A stretch of DNA of 9,224 bases, taken from contig JAUNKI010000073.1 in assembly GCA_030532815.1 (NCBI GenBank), positions 1 through 9,224 of the forward strand, in the 5' to 3' direction. The position numbers were made by a program, and so were the translations under genes. Positions 6,754 through 9,224 of the stretch are shown here, in pieces. How positions within the stretch are numbered: position 1 is the first letter of the stretch; every line of letters starts with the position of its first letter. The stretch is from Leptotrichiaceae bacterium. GTDB lineage: Bacteria; Fusobacteriota; Fusobacteriia; Fusobacteriales; Leptotrichiaceae. Below the pieces are notes generated by a model, which saw nothing but the letters and a program-made list of their open reading frames with translations, was not told where the DNA came from and ran no database searches.

Positions 6754-7179
6754 ATGGATAAGAAAATATTTCAACCTGCTTTAGTACCTGAGCTGTCGGT
6801 TTCAGATATAGAAAAAAGTTTAAAGTTTTATATTGATATATGCGGATTTGAGATAGTTTATGAAAGGAAAGAGGAAAAATTTGCATATATACGAAATGAA
6901 GCTGCTGAAATAATGCTTGAAGAAACAGGTGTTTCAAGAAATTGGGTTACGGGAAAATTGGAATATCCTTTCGGCAGAGGAATTAATTTTGAAATAAATT
7001 TATCCGATATTGATTCTATTTATGAAAAAATAAAACATATGGATAGCCTTTATATGGAAATGGAAGAAAAGTGGTACAGACAGAATGAAGGATATATAGG
7101 AGTGAAGCAGTTTTTATGTCAGGATCCCGACGGGTATCTGCTGAGATTTCAGAAGGAAATAGGATATAGAAAAAAATGA
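6754..7179 (+). CDS. VOC protein, bleomycin-resistance-protein-like
   Basis: The product is 141 residues. The N-terminus ALVPELSVSDIEKSLKFYID (9-28) is the hallmark of the BRP/Ble-like branch of the VOC superfamily. It continues with IMLEE, the loop motif YPFGRGINFEI (71-81), WYR and QDPDGYLLRF (123-132). Members are cytoplasmic, usually dimeric, and some sequester bleomycin-type glycopeptides without catalysis. Many genomic homologues have no tested activity, so drug resistance is only a possibility. The ribosome site is AGGGA at 6741-6745, 8 nt before ATG. The stop overlaps the start of a GNAT gene as ATGA (7176-7179). This VOC protein is only distantly related to the one at 3215-3682 and is not a recent duplicate. 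Confidence 0.88.
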   Translation: MDKKIFQPALVPELSVSDIEKSLKFYIDICGFEIVYERKEEKFAYIRNEAAEIMLEETGVSRNWVTGKLEYPFGRGINFEINLSDIDSIYEKIKHMDSLYMEMEEKWYRQNEGYIGVKQFLCQDPDGYLLRFQKEIGYRKK

Positions 7180-7712
7180 AGGAAAATATAAAAACATCAC
7201 GACTGAAATTAAGTTAAACCTTCATCAGATGACTTAAAAGAGCTGTATGAGCTTAACTCAAAGTCTGAAGTCAATCTTTTTTCAATCCTCACGGTCCCGA
7301 TAAGTGTATAGGGGAAACTGAGGAAATTCTTCAATACTGGATGAAAAAAGATTGGGAGGAAAAAGGAATAGGGTATTATATAATATGTGAATTATCCTCA
7401 GATTCCTTTATAGGTTACGGAGGTCTCTCTTTAAGAGAATTTAACAATACGGAAATGCTAAATCTGGCATACAGGATTAATCCTGAATTTCAGAGAAAAG
7501 GTATTGTTTTTGAAGCGTGTACTGTAATAATCAAAGAAGCGGAAAAAGTTTTTCCCGATATGATTATAAAAGTGGCGAAAAGAAATAACGTACCTTCTTT
7601 CAAACCGGCACAGAAACCGGGATTTATATACCATTCTGAATATGATGACTATCCTGAAAAAGATGATGTATATCTGTTTAATGTACCTTATAAAATAAAG
7701 CAACAGTTGTAA
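7176..7712 (+). pseudogene. GNAT N-acetyltransferase, frameshifted twice
   Basis: The ATG at 7176 overlaps the VOC stop (ATGA). The frame reads MKENIKTSRLKLS and stops at TAA 7215. Moving one base gives KPSSDDLKELYELNSKSEVN, which meets a TAG at 7309. A slip in the T6 run at 7277-7282 restores the original frame as FNPHGPDKCIGETEEILQYW, then open to the TAA at 7710. Joined, this is a complete RimJ/RimL-like GNAT domain of about 175 residues: LRKPSSDDL start, FNPHGP, YGGLSLRE, AYRINPEFQRKGI (acetyl-CoA loop) and a final RNNVPS...KPGF block. In the acetyl-CoA loop RKGIV replaces the usual RxxGxG/A. The NxxS..A...GF block also looks eroded (SFKPAQKPGF). Missense erosion alongside frameshifts argues for real decay, not sequencing error. 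An ATG at 7341 could still give a 123-residue product lacking the first strand and helices. Confidence 0.75.
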
Positions 7713-7817
7713 AAATTACAATTATACGATTTAACATATATTTATAAAAGATAGGAGAAATAGAGGGATTTTTATAATATACCCGTATATAGAAATTTTT
7801 GAAAATCGGAGATTTGA

Positions 7818-8336
7818 ATGAAAATACGTATAATCGGTGTTAGCGGAACAGGAAAAACATATTTTGCCCGAAAACTGTCGGATAAACTGAAAATAAAACA
7901 TTTTGATCTGGACGATCTCCAATGGGAAAACAGTTCAGGCAGTTACGGAATAAAAATGAAACCTGAAAAAAGAAATATGCTGTTTCAGAAGATTTTAAAG
8001 GAAAAAGGCTGGATAATAGAGGGAGTTTACTATAAATGGTGTATGGAAAGCTTTAAGGAAGCGGATATAATTTATATTCTGGAACTGCCTCGAAAAATAT
8101 ACAGGTTCAATATTATAAAACGTTTTATAAAAAGAAGACTGAAAATGGAAAAGGGGAAAAAGGAAACTTTAAAGTCCTTAACGGAACTGTTAAAATGGAC
8201 AGATAAATTTCAGAAGGAAAATTTTGAGGAAATAAAAAATATAATTGAAGATTACAAGGAAAAAACAGTATTTATAAGAAGTTATAAGGAAATGGGAAAT
8301 ATAATGGAAAATATTCTGAATGAAAATATAAAATAG
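7818..8336 (+). CDS. P-loop kinase, FlaR / adenylate-kinase-like
   Basis: The product is 172 residues. A Walker A loop opens the protein (GVSGTGKT, 7-14), followed by the acceptor-site motif HFDLDDLQWE (28-37). GWIIEGVYYKW (64-74) and a strand ADIIYILELP precede an arginine/lysine-rich lid (FNIIKRFIKRRLKMEKGKK). This order is that of the FlaR-like topology-modulation and small adenylate-kinase-like family, where HxDDLxW and WxxEG are typical. Members are cytoplasmic and usually lack a known substrate. The FlaR name comes from a DNA-supercoiling phenotype and does not prove that role here. The start has GGAG at 7808-7811, 6 nt upstream. The gene stands about 105 nt after the GNAT remnant and is followed immediately by a terminator-like hairpin, so it may be the last gene of its transcript. 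Confidence 0.85.
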   Translation: MKIRIIGVSGTGKTYFARKLSDKLKIKHFDLDDLQWENSSGSYGIKMKPEKRNMLFQKILKEKGWIIEGVYYKWCMESFKEADIIYILELPRKIYRFNIIKRFIKRRLKMEKGKKETLKSLTELLKWTDKFQKENFEEIKNIIEDYKEKTVFIRSYKEMGNIMENILNENIK

Positions 8337-8338
8337 AA

Positions 8339-8386
8339 AAATCCGAAAATTAATCTGACCGTAAGAAATTTGAGTCAGACGGATTT
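8339..8386 (+). terminator. Terminator-like hairpin after the kinase gene
   Basis: TCTGAC (8354-8359) pairs with GTCAGA (8374-8379) around a 14-nt loop. AAATCCG (8339-8345) pairs with the directly adjoining CGGATTT (8380-8386), leaving an 8-nt bulge on the left arm. ATTTT follows the right arm. It begins 2 nt after the kinase stop. The bulge weakens it, so termination is likely but not certain. Confidence 0.45.
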
Positions 8387-8416
8387 ATTTTAAAGGGGAA
8401 AAATTAGGAAGCAGCA

Positions 8417-8653
8417 ATGTATCACATAAAAAATGAGGAATTTTATAAAGGCTAAAGTTCCTATGATAAAAGGGAAGATAAGAGTAAATATTGACAAAAC
8501 GGAAATGGAAGATACGTGTATATACCCTGATGTCGGAAGAGAACAGATTTTATCAGTATAAAAATGGAAAAGTTTGCCGAAAATAGAAAAATTAAGGATT
8601 TTAATATGATAATGGCTGAAAATCCCATTTATGTAATTTCTGTAAGAAAATAG
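8417..8653 (+). pseudogene. Decayed ORF of unknown family
   Basis: ATG 8417 gives MYHIKNEEFYKG and stops at TAA 8453. A shifted frame reads KAKVPMIKGKIRVNIDKTEM, then EDTCIYPDVGREQILSV, to a stop near 8559. A further shift reads KMEKFAENRKIKDFNMIMAE, then NPIYVISVRK, to the TAG at 8651. The joined text would be about 80 residues of a cytoplasmic or small exported protein. No signal peptide is present at the first ATG. The family is not recognised. Decay style matches the remnants at the left end of the window, but I see no clear motif shared with them. Confidence 0.4.
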
Positions 8654-8698
8654 AAAGAAATCGGAATATTGGAACTGTTTACGGAGGAGGCGGTATAA

Positions 8699-9124
8699 AT
8701 GAAAAAGAATTTAATATTTATAACAGTGTTGGTACTTATGCTGACTACGGTGACATTATTTTCAGTTATAAAAAAGAAAGGTACTGAAATTTCTGAAGAA
8801 AATGCAGTTGCAGGGACATATAGAAAGATAACTTCAGAAGAAGCGGAACAAATGATGAAAAACGAAAAAAATTACATTATCATTGATGTAAGAATGGAAA
8901 ATGAATATATGGAAGGACATATTCCAAATGCCGTTTCCATTCCTCTGAATACAATAGGAGAAAGTGAAATCAGCAAACTTCCCGACAAAAATCAGTTAAT
9001 AATGGTTTACTGCCGTAGCGGCAGCAGAAGTAAACAGGCTGCGTTGAGACTTATTAAAAAGGGATATACAAATATTATTGATTTCGGGGGGATAAATTCA
9101 TGGACAGGAGAAATTGTAAAATAA
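8699..9124 (+). CDS. Membrane-anchored single-domain rhodanese
   Basis: The product is 141 residues. Residues 4-24 (LIFITVLVLMLTTVTLFSVI core) form an uncleaved anchor or signal peptide. No lipobox cysteine is present. After a short linker comes one complete rhodanese domain: KITSEEAEQMM, IIDVRMENEYMEGHIPNA (61-78), and the active loop YCRSGSRS with catalytic C105 and the phosphate-binding-like arginines R106 and R110. It ends with GGINSW. Such proteins carry a cysteine persulfide and transfer sulfane sulfur, or serve sulfur or redox handling at the outer face of the membrane. The acceptor is unknown. The start has GGAGGAGG at 8683-8690, 8 nt upstream. It follows a decayed ORF by 45 nt and nothing convincing follows it in the window. 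Confidence 0.92.
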   Translation: MKKNLIFITVLVLMLTTVTLFSVIKKKGTEISEENAVAGTYRKITSEEAEQMMKNEKNYIIIDVRMENEYMEGHIPNAVSIPLNTIGESEISKLPDKNQLIMVYCRSGSRSKQAALRLIKKGYTNIIDFGGINSWTGEIVK

Positions 9125-9154
9125 TAATGTAATGGAAAATTCGGTTTTAATGTG

Positions 9155-9176
9155 AGATAAATATTTTCTGTTATCT
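9155..9176 (+). terminator. Weak hairpin after the rhodanese gene
   Basis: AGATAA (9155-9160) and TTATCT (9171-9176) form a 6-bp AU-rich stem with a 10-nt loop, 30 nt after the rhodanese stop. There is no clean U run. It could be a poor terminator or chance. Confidence 0.2.
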
Positions 9177-9224
9177 GAAAAGCATATTTTAAATGAAAAC
9201 AAAAGAAATGAAAGAATGTAAATA

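Noticed and set aside
1..9224. Searched for CRISPR repeats, tRNA or rRNA genes, transposases, integrases and att-type direct repeats
   Set aside because: No regularly spaced repeats, cloverleaf-like segments, transposase motifs or long direct repeats were seen by eye. Divergent elements could be missed.

Overview
AT-rich chromosomal DNA with very heavy use of ATA, AAA, GAA and AGA codons. Several proteins start with MKK- and carry short hydrophobic signal peptides ending in ...TAFG or similar. This composition and style best fit the Fusobacteriota, most likely Leptotrichiaceae (Leptotrichia, Sebaldella or a relative). That is an inference from style only: the window holds no rRNA, tRNA or other phylogenetic marker.

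Every credible gene is on the + strand. The window alternates between intact small genes and badly decayed coding DNA. Region 1 (about 1-2110) is a gene graveyard. It holds four consecutive remnants of roughly 110-160 codons, each broken by frameshifts or stops. At least the first and third, probably the second and perhaps the fourth, look like paralogues of one small exported protein. A 22-bp hairpin that pairs completely in + strand RNA (539-593) sits between the first two remnants. Region 2 (2152-4075) is a compact run: a four-helix membrane protein with two probable PH-like cytoplasmic domains, an overlapping VOC/glyoxalase-like protein, and a TfoX/Sxy N-terminal-domain protein. Region 3 (4332-5708) is a predicted exported amidohydrolase of the SAH/MTA deaminase type with its own probable promoter.

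Region 4 (5719-7712) holds an unrecognised 3' gene fragment, an intact nitroreductase-family flavoprotein, a bleomycin-resistance-like VOC protein, and a GNAT acetyltransferase. The GNAT start overlaps the VOC stop (ATGA), but its first third is frameshifted twice. Region 5 (7818-9124) holds a FlaR-like P-loop kinase followed by a terminator-like hairpin, another decayed ORF, and a membrane-anchored single-domain rhodanese.

The intact genes are mainly small-molecule modification or stress functions: VOC proteins, a nitroreductase, an amidohydrolase and a rhodanese. They do not form one recognisable pathway and look like an accessory or variable segment under gene loss. I found no transposase, phage gene, CRISPR array, tRNA or rRNA. 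I see no convincing complete new defence or biosynthetic system. The most unusual items are the decayed paralogue array, the 22-bp hairpin, the exported deaminase and the duplicated TM-PH membrane protein.
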